A stretch of 64,000 nucleotides of DNA from Terribacillus halophilus (lineage in GTDB: Bacteria; Bacillota; Bacilli; Bacillales; Amphibacillaceae), in assembly GCF_900101385.1 (NCBI RefSeq), contig NZ_FMZB01000001.1:62001-126000 (forward strand), in the 5' to 3' direction. The notes beneath the pieces are model-generated. The model was not told where the DNA came from. It saw nothing but the letters and a program-made list of their open reading frames with translations, and did no database searches. The translations under genes were made by a program, and so were the position numbers. Each line of letters starts with the position of its first letter. Within the stretch, counting starts at the first letter, position 1. Below, piece by piece: positions 8,334 through 16,374 of the stretch.

Positions 8334-10646
8334 ATGACAGAAGATGAAAAGGATTTGAAGGACGAACAAGCCCGTGTAACCCGGGTCCAGGAAACAATCG
8401 AAAAGAAACGGGAAAAAACCGCAGGAATGATCCAAGGGATCCGAGAGAAAGTAATCGATTTACGCAAGAATTTCTGGGAGGATGTAACTGTCAACCTGGA
8501 TGAGCCGGATGATGTGAACGAAACGCAGGCCAGCCTGAAGCAGCAAGCGGAGCTTTTAGGTGAACGGGAGCGGACGCATCAGCAAATTAATAATGAAGTG
8601 AAAACACTGGACCGGCTGCAGCGCAACCCTTATTTCGGGCGTATCGATTTCCGGGAAGAAGGTGCTGATCATGACGAAGAGATCTATGTCGGCCTTGCGA
8701 GTCTGATGGATGAAAAAGAAGAGGATTTCTTGATCTATGACTGGCGAGCGCCGATCTCCAGCATGTATTATGATTTTTCGCCTGGAGATGCTTCTTATGA
8801 AACGATCGAAGGCAATATACAAGGGGAAATGACGCTGAAACGTCAGTTTATCATCCGTAATGGGAAGCTGGTGGCTCTATTTGATACGGGTGTGACAATC
8901 GGGGACAGCCTCCTGCAGTACGTGCTTGGCGGTAATGCCAGTACAGAGATGAAAAGCATCGTTGCGACGATCCAGAAAGAGCAGAATCAAATCATCCGGA
9001 ATGAATCTGCTGCTAATTTGATTGTACAAGGTGCAGCAGGCAGTGGGAAAACATCGGCTGCGCTGCAGCGGGTAGCGTACTTGCTATATCATTATCGTGA
9101 TCGCATCTCAGCTGAGAATATTGTGCTTCTATCACCGAACCCGCTGTTCAACAGCTATGTATCCAATGTCTTGCCCGAGCTTGGGGAAGACAATATGAGG
9201 CAGGCGACTTTCTATGCCCATATGGACGCCCAGCTGGAAGGCAGGGAGACGATCGAGACGCCATTTGAACAGATGGAATATATGCTGCTTGCTTCCGGAG
9301 AGGAAAAAGAGCAGCGGCTGGCTGGTATTCAATATAAGGCCAGTTTGGATTTCAAGCGTTATATCGATGACAAGCTGGACGAATTCAAGCGCGCGGGCCT
9401 CATTTTTAAAGATGTCAGTTTCCGTAAGCAGCGCATCGTGAGCAAACAGGAGATCCAATCTTATTTTTACAGCCTATCCAATACATTGCCGATTTCCAAC
9501 CGCGCGGAGCTGACGGCGGCTTGGATCGTCGAAAAGCTGCAGCTTTGGGGGGAATGGGAAACAAGGAAGGATTGGGTACGGGAAGAAGTCGAGCTGATGG
9601 AGAAAGAGGACTATGTCCAAGCGTTCTCCGAGCTTCAGAAGAGAGACCGTACCGAAACGGCTGACTTTGAGGAAAACAAACAGGAAGAAGAAATCCTGCG
9701 GAAATGGGTTGTCGAACGGAAGCTTCGTCCATTGATAAAGAAAGTACGCAAACATGCCTTCATCAATGTGAAAAAGTCTTACTTGCGTATGCTGGCAGCA
9801 GAAAGACGTCCGGAAATGCCTGCTTCATGGGCGCAACTATATGAAACCACAAAGCAACATCTCATGCGTAAATATATGAGCTGGGAAGATGTGACGCCAT
9901 TTGTTTATTTCCGTGATAAGGTACTTGGAGATCGTTCGGACAAATCCATTCGTTATGTGCTCATCGATGAAGCGCAGGACTATTCGGCGTTCCAGTTCGC
10001 TTATTTGCAGCAGGCTTTCCCGAATGCAAGGATGACATTGCTCGGTGATATCAACCAGGCGATCCAAGCCCATGCTTTGACAGGGGAGAATGTGCTTTCC
10101 GGCAATACAGCCGACAGTCACCGAATTGAGCTGTGGCGCAGTTATCGTTCGACACGGCAAATAGTCGACTTCACAAAGGAGCTCTTGGATCACGCCAAAA
10201 ATATCCAGCCGTTCAACCGTGATGGTGATTTGCCGACAGTGATAACAGCTGCTGACGATAAGGAAAGACGCCAGATGATTTTGGAGAAAATCCATTCCTT
10301 GCAAAATGCTGGTTATGAAACGATTGCGGTCATCGGAAAAACGAGTAAAGAAAGCAAAGAAGCGCATGATTGGATCAAGGAAGAGATGGATGCGGATCTG
10401 ATTACAGAAACAACTTCCCAATACAAAAAAGGGTTATCGGTAATACCGGCTTACCTGGCTAAAGGCATCGAATTTGATGCTGTCATCCTGTATGACGTCT
10501 CCGATGAGGCATATGGCCATGAATCGGAACGTACCTTGCTTTACACAGCTTGTACAAGAGCAATGCATGAGTTGCATATGTATATGGTCGGGAATGTTAG
10601 TCCATTTATCGAAGCGGCAGCTGCTGAAACGTATTCATCCAAATAA
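8334..10646 (+). CDS. helD: RNA polymerase recycling motor ATPase HelD
   Basis: HelD is an SF1 (UvrD/Rep-like) ATPase that binds core RNA polymerase, pries DNA and nascent RNA out of stalled complexes and recycles the enzyme. The protein is 770 aa, like B. subtilis HelD. The N-terminal coiled-coil arm (residues about 1-110) contains LRKNFWEDVTVNLDEPDDVNET, very close to Bacillus HelD. Walker A is GAAGSGKTSAALQRVAYLL, Walker B is VLIDEAQDYS, and the C-terminal helicase motifs include KGIEFDAVILYD and LLYTACTRAMHEL. ATG at 8334 has GGAGGG 8 nt upstream; an earlier in-frame start lacks one. It is a single-gene unit. Confidence 0.95.
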   Translation: MTEDEKDLKDEQARVTRVQETIEKKREKTAGMIQGIREKVIDLRKNFWEDVTVNLDEPDDVNETQASLKQQAELLGERERTHQQINNEVKTLDRLQRNPYFGRIDFREEGADHDEEIYVGLASLMDEKEEDFLIYDWRAPISSMYYDFSPGDASYETIEGNIQGEMTLKRQFIIRNGKLVALFDTGVTIGDSLLQYVLGGNASTEMKSIVATIQKEQNQIIRNESAANLIVQGAAGSGKTSAALQRVAYLLYHYRDRISAENIVLLSPNPLFNSYVSNVLPELGEDNMRQATFYAHMDAQLEGRETIETPFEQMEYMLLASGEEKEQRLAGIQYKASLDFKRYIDDKLDEFKRAGLIFKDVSFRKQRIVSKQEIQSYFYSLSNTLPISNRAELTAAWIVEKLQLWGEWETRKDWVREEVELMEKEDYVQAFSELQKRDRTETADFEENKQEEEILRKWVVERKLRPLIKKVRKHAFINVKKSYLRMLAAERRPEMPASWAQLYETTKQHLMRKYMSWEDVTPFVYFRDKVLGDRSDKSIRYVLIDEAQDYSAFQFAYLQQAFPNARMTLLGDINQAIQAHALTGENVLSGNTADSHRIELWRSYRSTRQIVDFTKELLDHAKNIQPFNRDGDLPTVITAADDKERRQMILEKIHSLQNAGYETIAVIGKTSKESKEAHDWIKEEMDADLITETTSQYKKGLSVIPAYLAKGIEFDAVILYDVSDEAYGHESERTLLYTACTRAMHELHMYMVGNVSPFIEAAAAETYSSK

Positions 10647-10680
10647 AAACAGGAATCCTTCGCGGATTCCTGTTTTCTTT
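10646..10680. terminator. Bidirectional terminator
   Basis: AAAACAGGAATCC (10646-10658) pairs with GGATTCCTGTTTT (10664-10676). It closes helD and the convergent DASS transporter gene. Confidence 0.88.
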
Positions 10681-12113
10681 TACCATAGACCAATCAGTTT
10701 CCACCACAGTCCGCCAATGCCGATCCAGACGATCAAGTGGATGATGGAGATGAGGAAACCTAGCCCCCACCATTTTTGCTGGGTAACGAAGCCTGCTCCG
10801 AAGAATACTGGTGCAGGACCGCTGCCGTAGTGTGTCAAACAGCCGAACAAGTTACTGAAGAAAGCTAACAATAGGGCTGACAATAATGGCGGCGCTCCGG
10901 CTGCCACAACTACTGAAAGAAAGGCTGCATACATAGCGCTAACGTGTGCTGTGTTACTCGCAAAGAAATAATGGGAGTAGAAGTACACGATAGCTAATAT
11001 AAGCAAAGCGACAGGCCAGGAAAGCGTACTTACGACATTCCCCATAATGTCACTGAACCAAGGGACAAGACCAAGTTCGTTCAAGTAATTTGCCATCATG
11101 ACAAGCACAGCGAACCATACAAGTGTGTCCCAAGCACCTTGTTCCTGCTTGATATCAGACCAAGTCAAAACTTCAGTCAGCAATAGTACGACTAGTCCGA
11201 TGAAAGCAGCAGTCGTAGAACCGATACCGAAGCTCTCACCAAAGATCCACAATACGAGCAGCAATAAGAATACGCCGATCATATACCATTCTGAGCGCTT
11301 CAGTTTACCCATGCTTTGTAATTTCTCTGTTGCCATTTCAGTCGCCTTCGGTGTCTCCTTGATTTCAGGAGGATACAGCTTGAAGATGACGAATGGAATA
11401 ACGATCAAACTGATGATACCAGGAACGATGGAAGCAAGAATCCAGCTGCCCCAAGAGATGGATTGGCCAGTGACACTCTCTGCGGCACTTGCTGCCAATG
11501 GGTTTGCTGCCATTGCTGTAAGAAACATTGCGGAAGTGATCCCGTTCCCTTGGTAGGATGCAAAAGTCAGGAAGGAACCGATTTTGCGCTCCGTACCATC
11601 ACCGCTTTTAGAACCATACGAGTTTGATAACGACTGGATGATCGGGAAAATGATACCGCCGGCACGAGCTGTATTGGATGGCATCGCCGGTGAGAGAATC
11701 AAGTCACTACCAATCAACGAGTAAGACAAGCCTAAAGTCTTCTTACCGAATAGACGTACGAACAAATAGGCAATTCTGGATCCAAGGCCGGTTTTGATGA
11801 AACCCCTGGAAATAAAGAATGCAATGACGATGAGCCAGATTGTACTGTTCTGAAAGCCGCTGAGCGCTTCTTCTAGTCCAAGTGTCTTCGTCAGAACGAT
11901 AGCGGTCAGCGAAAGGATAGCGACACTGCCCATTGGCATCGGTTTAATGATCAGACCGATGATCGTAGCGACGAAGATAGCGAATAAATGCCATGCTTCT
12001 GCTTTTACACCATCTGGTGAAGGGACGAACCAAAGAATTACGCCGATCAATACAGTGATCAGGAGCGGAATCCACTTGACCTCCCGTTTTGGTTTGTTAG
12101 ATGAATCAGCCAT
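10680..12113 (-). CDS. yflS: DASS-family divalent anion:sodium symporter (YflS-like)
   Basis: A 477-aa membrane protein of the divalent-anion:Na+ symporter family, which imports C4-dicarboxylates, 2-oxoglutarate, citrate or sulfate. It is almost wholly hydrophobic with 11-12 segments. The paired SNT-type substrate/sodium motifs are visible as PAMPSNTARAGGI in the first half and FASNTAHVSAMYAAF in the second. Length and N-terminus match B. subtilis YflS, described as a malate transporter. AAAGGGG precedes the start. No dicarboxylate sensor kinase lies next to it, so the inducer is unknown, and malate is an inference from homology. Confidence 0.85.
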   Translation of the reverse strand: MADSSNKPKREVKWIPLLITVLIGVILWFVPSPDGVKAEAWHLFAIFVATIIGLIIKPMPMGSVAILSLTAIVLTKTLGLEEALSGFQNSTIWLIVIAFFISRGFIKTGLGSRIAYLFVRLFGKKTLGLSYSLIGSDLILSPAMPSNTARAGGIIFPIIQSLSNSYGSKSGDGTERKIGSFLTFASYQGNGITSAMFLTAMAANPLAASAAESVTGQSISWGSWILASIVPGIISLIVIPFVIFKLYPPEIKETPKATEMATEKLQSMGKLKRSEWYMIGVFLLLLVLWIFGESFGIGSTTAAFIGLVVLLLTEVLTWSDIKQEQGAWDTLVWFAVLVMMANYLNELGLVPWFSDIMGNVVSTLSWPVALLILAIVYFYSHYFFASNTAHVSAMYAAFLSVVVAAGAPPLLSALLLAFFSNLFGCLTHYGSGPAPVFFGAGFVTQQKWWGLGFLISIIHLIVWIGIGGLWWKLIGLW

Positions 12114-12419
12114 GATGAAGACCCCTTTAGAAAGTTATTAAATTAATAAAACCATAATTATCTTAGCATAAAAATATTGATATGAAAGTGTTCTGTATTA
12201 TAGGAGCATTTCATCAATCGATTTAAAAAATTTAATAAATCAAGTACTTAATAATGATTATAATTTGGTGAAAATAAGCAAAAAAATTACTTCATACAAA
12301 TTAAGTATCTCAGAGCTTGATACCCTGCGCCTCTTGTTAATATGCCAATGTTAATTAAATAAAATAAATGAGAATAAAAAAAGAATCCGAAAAAATTCGG
12401 ATCCCATGTCTTTTTTGAG
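12114..12419. other. AT-rich intergenic region upstream of yflS
   Basis: About 300 bp between two minus-strand genes. It holds the ykwC terminator at its right end (12375-12404) and must hold the yflS promoter. A minus-strand TATAAT is present at 12197-12202 but I see no convincing -35 box beside it. I see no open reading frame, operator repeat or RNA element that I can support. Confidence 0.5.
12375..12404 (-). terminator. Intrinsic terminator after ykwC
   Basis: On the minus strand GGATCCGAA pairs with TTCGGATTC (one mismatch) and is followed by seven T. Confidence 0.75.
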
Positions 12420-13280
12420 TCAATCTCTTGCCAAAAGTGCATAAACGGCAGCTACATCCTGTTTGCCATAACCATTTTTTTTCGCTAATGCATACAGTTC
12501 TTTCACACTGTTTGTCATCGGCAGAGGAGCGCCTGCTTCGTAAGCTGTTTCGGAAATCTGCTGTAAGTCCTTGTATGCATGCTCCAGAGGAAATTGCGGA
12601 TCAAAGTTCTGCTGGAGAATCGTATCCCTTTTACCTGCTTGAATATCACTTGTAACAGGAAGGGCAAGCAATACATCCATCAGATGCTCTTTATCAAGGC
12701 CGACTGCTTCGCCGAAGCTGATTGCTTCAGATAGACCAGTCAAGGACTGAACAAGCAGCATATTCACTGCCAGCTTAGTCGCTGAGCCATTACCGTTTGC
12801 GCCCATATACTGGATGCTTTGTCCCATTTTCTCAAGCAGCGGAGTGACCTCTTTGACATCTTGTTCTTCTCCGCCGACAAGGAAGTGCAGTTTCCCTTGC
12901 TGTGCCGGCGCCTTGGAACCGGACACTGGTGCATCAACAAAACGGATATGATGCGCGCGAGCAGCATCTGCCATTTCTTTTGTGAATGCTGGCTTGACAG
13001 TACTGACATCCACCCACAGGCTATTTTCCTTCATGCCGCTGAAAAGCCCATCTTCGCCATAAGCAACTGCTTGGACAGCCCCTGGATCTGTCAGCATCGT
13101 AAATACGATATCAGCTTGTTCGCTGACTTCACGAGGCGAGTCAGCCCAGACAGCACCTTTGTCCATTAAAGCTTGTGCTTTCTCTTTTGTGCGGTTGAAA
13201 ACGACTAATTGTTCGCCCTTTTCCAGTAGATTGAGAGCCATGTTTTCTCCCATTATTCCTAGTCCGATAAATCCGATCAT
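12420..13280 (-). CDS. ykwC: Beta-hydroxyacid dehydrogenase (YkwC-like)
   Basis: A 286-aa NAD(P)-dependent enzyme of the 3-hydroxyisobutyrate / tartronate semialdehyde / succinic semialdehyde reductase family. The nucleotide loop is GFIGLGIMGENMALNLL at the very N-terminus, the substrate-binding loop is DAPVSGSKAPAQQGKL, and the catalytic Lys lies in GSATKLAVNMLL. The wording is nearest B. subtilis YkwC, whose substrate is not firmly settled; the SGSKAPA variant of the substrate loop (instead of SGGxxGA) is seen in the GLYR/GHBDH branch that handles glyoxylate and succinic semialdehyde. The gene stands alone. Residue positions were read by eye, so the branch is tentative. Confidence 0.87.
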   Translation of the reverse strand: MIGFIGLGIMGENMALNLLEKGEQLVVFNRTKEKAQALMDKGAVWADSPREVSEQADIVFTMLTDPGAVQAVAYGEDGLFSGMKENSLWVDVSTVKPAFTKEMADAARAHHIRFVDAPVSGSKAPAQQGKLHFLVGGEEQDVKEVTPLLEKMGQSIQYMGANGNGSATKLAVNMLLVQSLTGLSEAISFGEAVGLDKEHLMDVLLALPVTSDIQAGKRDTILQQNFDPQFPLEHAYKDLQQISETAYEAGAPLPMTNSVKELYALAKKNGYGKQDVAAVYALLARD

Positions 13281-13384
13281 ATAAGCACCATCCTTTATAT
13301 TGGAGTCTTTTCTAGCATACAGAAAAACGGATTGTTTTTAAAAGTCTTTCGCACAGGATATGATACAAAGAAGGAGTGAAGAAA

Positions 13385-14392
13385 ATGAAGCTTAGTATAT
13401 TGGATCAATCCCGGATCAAAGAAGATGGCGGGGCGATAGAAGCGCTACAGGAAACGGTGCGGCTTGCTGAGCTGGCGGATCGGCTTGGCTATACGCGATT
13501 TTGGGTTTCCGAGCACCATAGCGGCAGCCTGGCACATAGCAGTCCAGAGCTTCTGATGGGGAATCTGGCTGCACGGACAAGTCGCATCCGTATCGGCTCA
13601 GGCGGTGTCATGCTGCCTCATTATAGTGCGTATAAAGTAGCAGAAAATGCAAGATTGCTTGAAGCGCTCCATCCTGGAAGGATCGATCTTGGTATCGGAA
13701 GAGCGCCAGGTGGGATGCCGGCATCGAAAAGAGCATTGCAAGAGTATAAGGTGATGCCTGAGGATTGGTATGATCGGCAAATACGTGACTTGCTTCATTA
13801 TCTGAATATAAGAATAGAAGAAAAACATCGCTTCGGCGACTTGATCGCGATGCCGGATATCAACACGGCTCCGTCAGTCTGGCTACTAGGCGGCAGCGCG
13901 GGCAGTGCAGGTCTAGCAGCATATCATGGAATCGGGTTCGCTTATGCCCAATTCATACGTGGAGAAAAAGATGCAGCAGTGCTGGATATGTATCGGAAAT
14001 CCTACCGGAATAATGGACAGAACCCGCAAATGATGGTTAGTCTGTTTCTATTTTGTGCAGAAACGACAGAAGCTGCAGAAGCACTGGCAAAAAGCCATGA
14101 AGTAGCATCACTGCTGCAGGAGCAGGGAAGACCTGTCAAAGGAATGCTGCGGCCGGAAACAGCAGCCGATTACAAGCTGTCTCCTTATGAAAAAGAGCGC
14201 CTGGAAGATAACCGTCCGACCATGGTGATCGGAACAGCTGCTGAAGTGCTACAGCAACTGGAGGAGTTGGAAGATTATTATAGCGCGGAGGTCGAGTTCA
14301 TGCTAACAAGCCCTGTCTATGAAGAGAAAGCAAGACAAGATGGATTCCGTCTGTTGATGGAGGCATATAACCGCCGCAGTTATTCTGTTTGA
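13385..14392 (+). CDS. Luciferase-like monooxygenase (MsnO8/YwcH type)
   Basis: A 335-aa flavin-dependent oxidoreductase of the LLM superfamily with a TIM-barrel fold. It opens with KLSILDQSRI, then RFWVSEHHSGSLAHSSPELLMG, RIGSGGVMLPHYSAYKVAENARLLEALHPGRIDLGIGRAPGG; these are hallmarks of the MsnO8 group, including B. subtilis YwcH. Such enzymes use reduced FMN and oxygen on unknown substrates. ATG at 13385 is favoured since AAGGAG (13371-13376) is 8 nt upstream and overlaps the earlier GTG. The next gene, 260 bp on, is a second LLM enzyme behind an S-box, suggesting a shared sulfur-linked role, which is inference. Confidence 0.85.
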   Translation: MKLSILDQSRIKEDGGAIEALQETVRLAELADRLGYTRFWVSEHHSGSLAHSSPELLMGNLAARTSRIRIGSGGVMLPHYSAYKVAENARLLEALHPGRIDLGIGRAPGGMPASKRALQEYKVMPEDWYDRQIRDLLHYLNIRIEEKHRFGDLIAMPDINTAPSVWLLGGSAGSAGLAAYHGIGFAYAQFIRGEKDAAVLDMYRKSYRNNGQNPQMMVSLFLFCAETTEAAEALAKSHEVASLLQEQGRPVKGMLRPETAADYKLSPYEKERLEDNRPTMVIGTAAEVLQQLEELEDYYSAEVEFMLTSPVYEEKARQDGFRLLMEAYNRRSYSV

Positions 14393-14418
14393 ATCGGACA
14401 CTGCTATTCTGGTATAGT
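14389..14418 (+). promoter_or_regulatory. Promoter of the S-box transcript
   Basis: TTGAAT (14389-14394) and TATAGT (14413-14418) with an 18-nt spacer. It overlaps the stop codon of the previous gene and places the transcription start shortly before the riboswitch aptamer. Confidence 0.6.
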
Positions 14419-14440
14419 AATAGTGACAATTCATAAGAAA

Positions 14441-14600
14441 TCTTATAACGAGTGGCGGAGGGAAAGGCCCGATGAAGCCCGGCAACCCACTGCAGGAGGG
14501 CAGTCCTGCAGGAAGGTGCTACGACCTGCAGCAAAAGCTGCGTGATAAGATGACGACGGCTGCAAGCAAGAGCTTCTTCTCATCGAAGAAGCTTTTTTAG
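14441..14600 (+). promoter_or_regulatory. SAM-I (S-box) riboswitch with terminator
   Basis: The conserved S-box core is visible: P1 strand TCTTAT (14441-14446), GGAGGGAAAGGCCCGATGAA with the kink-turn and pseudoknot region, CCCGGCAACC, then a P3-like hairpin rich in CTGCAG, GAAGGTGCTA, and the closing P1 strand ATAAGA (14545-14550). The expression platform is a perfect 9-bp hairpin (14571-14579 with 14585-14593) followed by six T. By family rule, bound S-adenosylmethionine promotes termination, so the downstream gene is on when SAM and thus sulfur amino acids are scarce. The element lies 55 bp before the start of the next gene. Confidence 0.93.
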
Positions 14601-14654
14601 TAGATTTTATATGTCGTTCGGTAGGATTTCCTATGTGTAAAAGGAGTAATAACA

Positions 14655-15674
14655 ATGAAATATGCATACTGGCAGCCAGTTTCAAACAGCTGGCTGCGCC
14701 ATGTGGAGGATGGGGGGCCTTTGAGCCTTACATGTGTTCAGGAAACTGCGCATATGGCTGAAAACTTAGGGTTCGATGCCGTATTCCTCCCAGATACCTA
14801 CTTATACCAAGGAAAAAATGTCGATCAGAAGCTGGACTTTTGGAAAACGGCTGGAGCTATAGCCGAAGCAACAAATAAATTGCATATCATGGCAGCGGTC
14901 CGGCCAAGCATCGATCAGCCTGCAGAAGCAGCCAGACAGGCGGTGAAGATAGATGAAATCAGTAATAGCCGGTTTTCCCTGGCAGTCGTTTCTTTCCTGC
15001 GTGAGGAGGAAAGAAAGCGGCAAGCAGGTGATATGGAGGGAACGGAGGAGTTCTATCTTCAAACAGAAGAATTCTTCGAGGTGCTGCGGGGAGTTTGGAC
15101 CGCTGGCAGCTACACATATGATGGACTGTATTATCAAGTAGAACATGTCGATTATTTGCCGGCGGGGAGGAAAAAGGGGATTTCGCCGTTATATGCAGGC
15201 GGAGAAAGCGACTACCTGCGCCAGACGATTGCGGAGACATGCGACGCATATGTCATGAAGGGCGGCACCGTGCAGGAAGTAGCTAGCATGATTGCCGATA
15301 TGCAGATCCGCCGCGAAGCAGCTGGCAAGTCCGCGTTTACGGAGTTTGGTATGACAGCATACGTCATATGCCGGGAAACAGAGGAAGAAGCTATCCAGGA
15401 ATGGGAACGGATTACCAGTGCGGACTATGAAGCTTATGTAACGGAAGAGGAGCTTGCACAAAAAAGCCAGATAAGTGATGATGCTGTTGCCGCTAGGGGG
15501 CTGCGACCGAACTTGGTCGGTACACCGGTACAGATTGCACAGCGTATATTAGCGTATGAGCATGCTGGTGTCAGTCTCCTGCTGCTCCAGTTTTCACCGC
15601 ATAGGCAAGAGATGGAACGTTTCGCGAACGAAATCATGCCATTGGTGGAAGAAATGCGCGAAAATTCCATTTGA
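14655..15674 (+). CDS. FMNH2-dependent LLM monooxygenase, SsuD/SfnG-like, S-box controlled
   Basis: A 339-aa luciferase-like flavin monooxygenase. Features such as YWQPVSNSWLRH, AENLGFDAVFLPDTY, HIMAAVRPSIDQPAEAARQAVKIDEISNSRFSLAVVS and LYAGGESDYLRQTIAETCDAYVMKGG recall the alkanesulfonate (SsuD) and dimethylsulfone (SfnG) monooxygenases, which release sulfite or sulfinate from organosulfur compounds. It is the only gene after the SAM-I riboswitch, so sulfur-limitation control is well supported, while the exact substrate is not. No ssuABC transporter or NAD(P)H:FMN reductase is adjacent. The start has AAAAGGAGT about 9 nt upstream. Confidence 0.87.
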   Translation: MKYAYWQPVSNSWLRHVEDGGPLSLTCVQETAHMAENLGFDAVFLPDTYLYQGKNVDQKLDFWKTAGAIAEATNKLHIMAAVRPSIDQPAEAARQAVKIDEISNSRFSLAVVSFLREEERKRQAGDMEGTEEFYLQTEEFFEVLRGVWTAGSYTYDGLYYQVEHVDYLPAGRKKGISPLYAGGESDYLRQTIAETCDAYVMKGGTVQEVASMIADMQIRREAAGKSAFTEFGMTAYVICRETEEEAIQEWERITSADYEAYVTEEELAQKSQISDDAVAARGLRPNLVGTPVQIAQRILAYEHAGVSLLLLQFSPHRQEMERFANEIMPLVEEMRENSI

Positions 15675-15746
15675 TTGGAAGCGAACGGTAGACAATCCTT
15701 TTGTTATCGCGTACATTAGAAAAAAAGAGTAAGTATGGGGGAAACT

Positions 15747-16337
15747 ATGGAGTTATTGACGATTTTCGATGAGCGGCATCGGGAAATTGGCGTAAAAGAA
15801 AGACAGGCAGTCCATCGTGATGGGGACTGGCATGAGACTTTCCACTGCTGGTTCGTGGAGCACGATGGTACAGATCTATACATTTATCTACAGCAGCGAT
15901 CTTTCAATAAAAGTGAATTTCCCGGGAAATACGACATTACCGCAGCTGGTCATCTGGAAAGCGGCGAAACGCCCGTGGTAGGTGGCTTACGAGAGGTGCA
16001 GGAAGAATTAGGTGTCACACTTGAAGAAAGTGACTTATTCTACAAAGGTATCATCCAGGAAGAATTATTCGCCAAGGACTTAGTCGATCGGGAGTTTTGC
16101 CATCAGTTCTTTTATTATTTAGAGGAATTGCCGGACATCTTACTGAATGAAGAAGTGGTTCAGATTGTTCGGATGCGGGTGAATGATCTGGAGAAACTAG
16201 TTGAGGGAAAAGCAAGCACAGCGGAAGCGGAAATTGTCGCTGGAGTTCCCCAGCAGCGAATCGAGATTACCCGCGAAGCGCTTTGTCCACATCAGCTCGA
16301 TTATTATCGGGAAGTCATCATGATCTGCCGTACATAG
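15747..16337 (+). CDS. Nudix hydrolase (IPP-isomerase-like subgroup)
   Basis: A 196-aa protein with a perfect Nudix box: G-x5-E-x7-REV-x-EE-x-GV in GHLESGETPVVGGLREVQEELGV (pattern given with key residues G, E, R, E, E, E, G). The N-terminal part, FDERHREIGVKERQAVHRDGDWHETFHCWF, is like Nudix proteins often labelled isopentenyl-diphosphate isomerase-like, found singly in Bacillus. It probably cleaves a nucleoside or other diphosphate; the substrate is unknown. ATG at 15747 is preferred over 15735 since GGGGGA then sits just upstream. It is followed by a terminator. Confidence 0.87.
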   Translation: MELLTIFDERHREIGVKERQAVHRDGDWHETFHCWFVEHDGTDLYIYLQQRSFNKSEFPGKYDITAAGHLESGETPVVGGLREVQEELGVTLEESDLFYKGIIQEELFAKDLVDREFCHQFFYYLEELPDILLNEEVVQIVRMRVNDLEKLVEGKASTAEAEIVAGVPQQRIEITREALCPHQLDYYREVIMICRT

Positions 16338-16370
16338 AAAAGGAGCAGCTATTGCTGCTCCTTTTCTTCT
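16337..16370. terminator. Bidirectional terminator
   Basis: GAAAAGGAGCAGC (16337-16349) pairs with GCTGCTCCTTTTC (16354-16366), a 13-bp stem with a 4-nt loop. It lies between the Nudix gene and the convergent aminopeptidase gene. Confidence 0.85.
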
Positions 16371-16374
16371 ATCA

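Noticed and set aside
9837-10421. A 194-aa minus-strand frame opposite helD
   Set aside because: Antisense shadow of the helicase motifs; no start signal.
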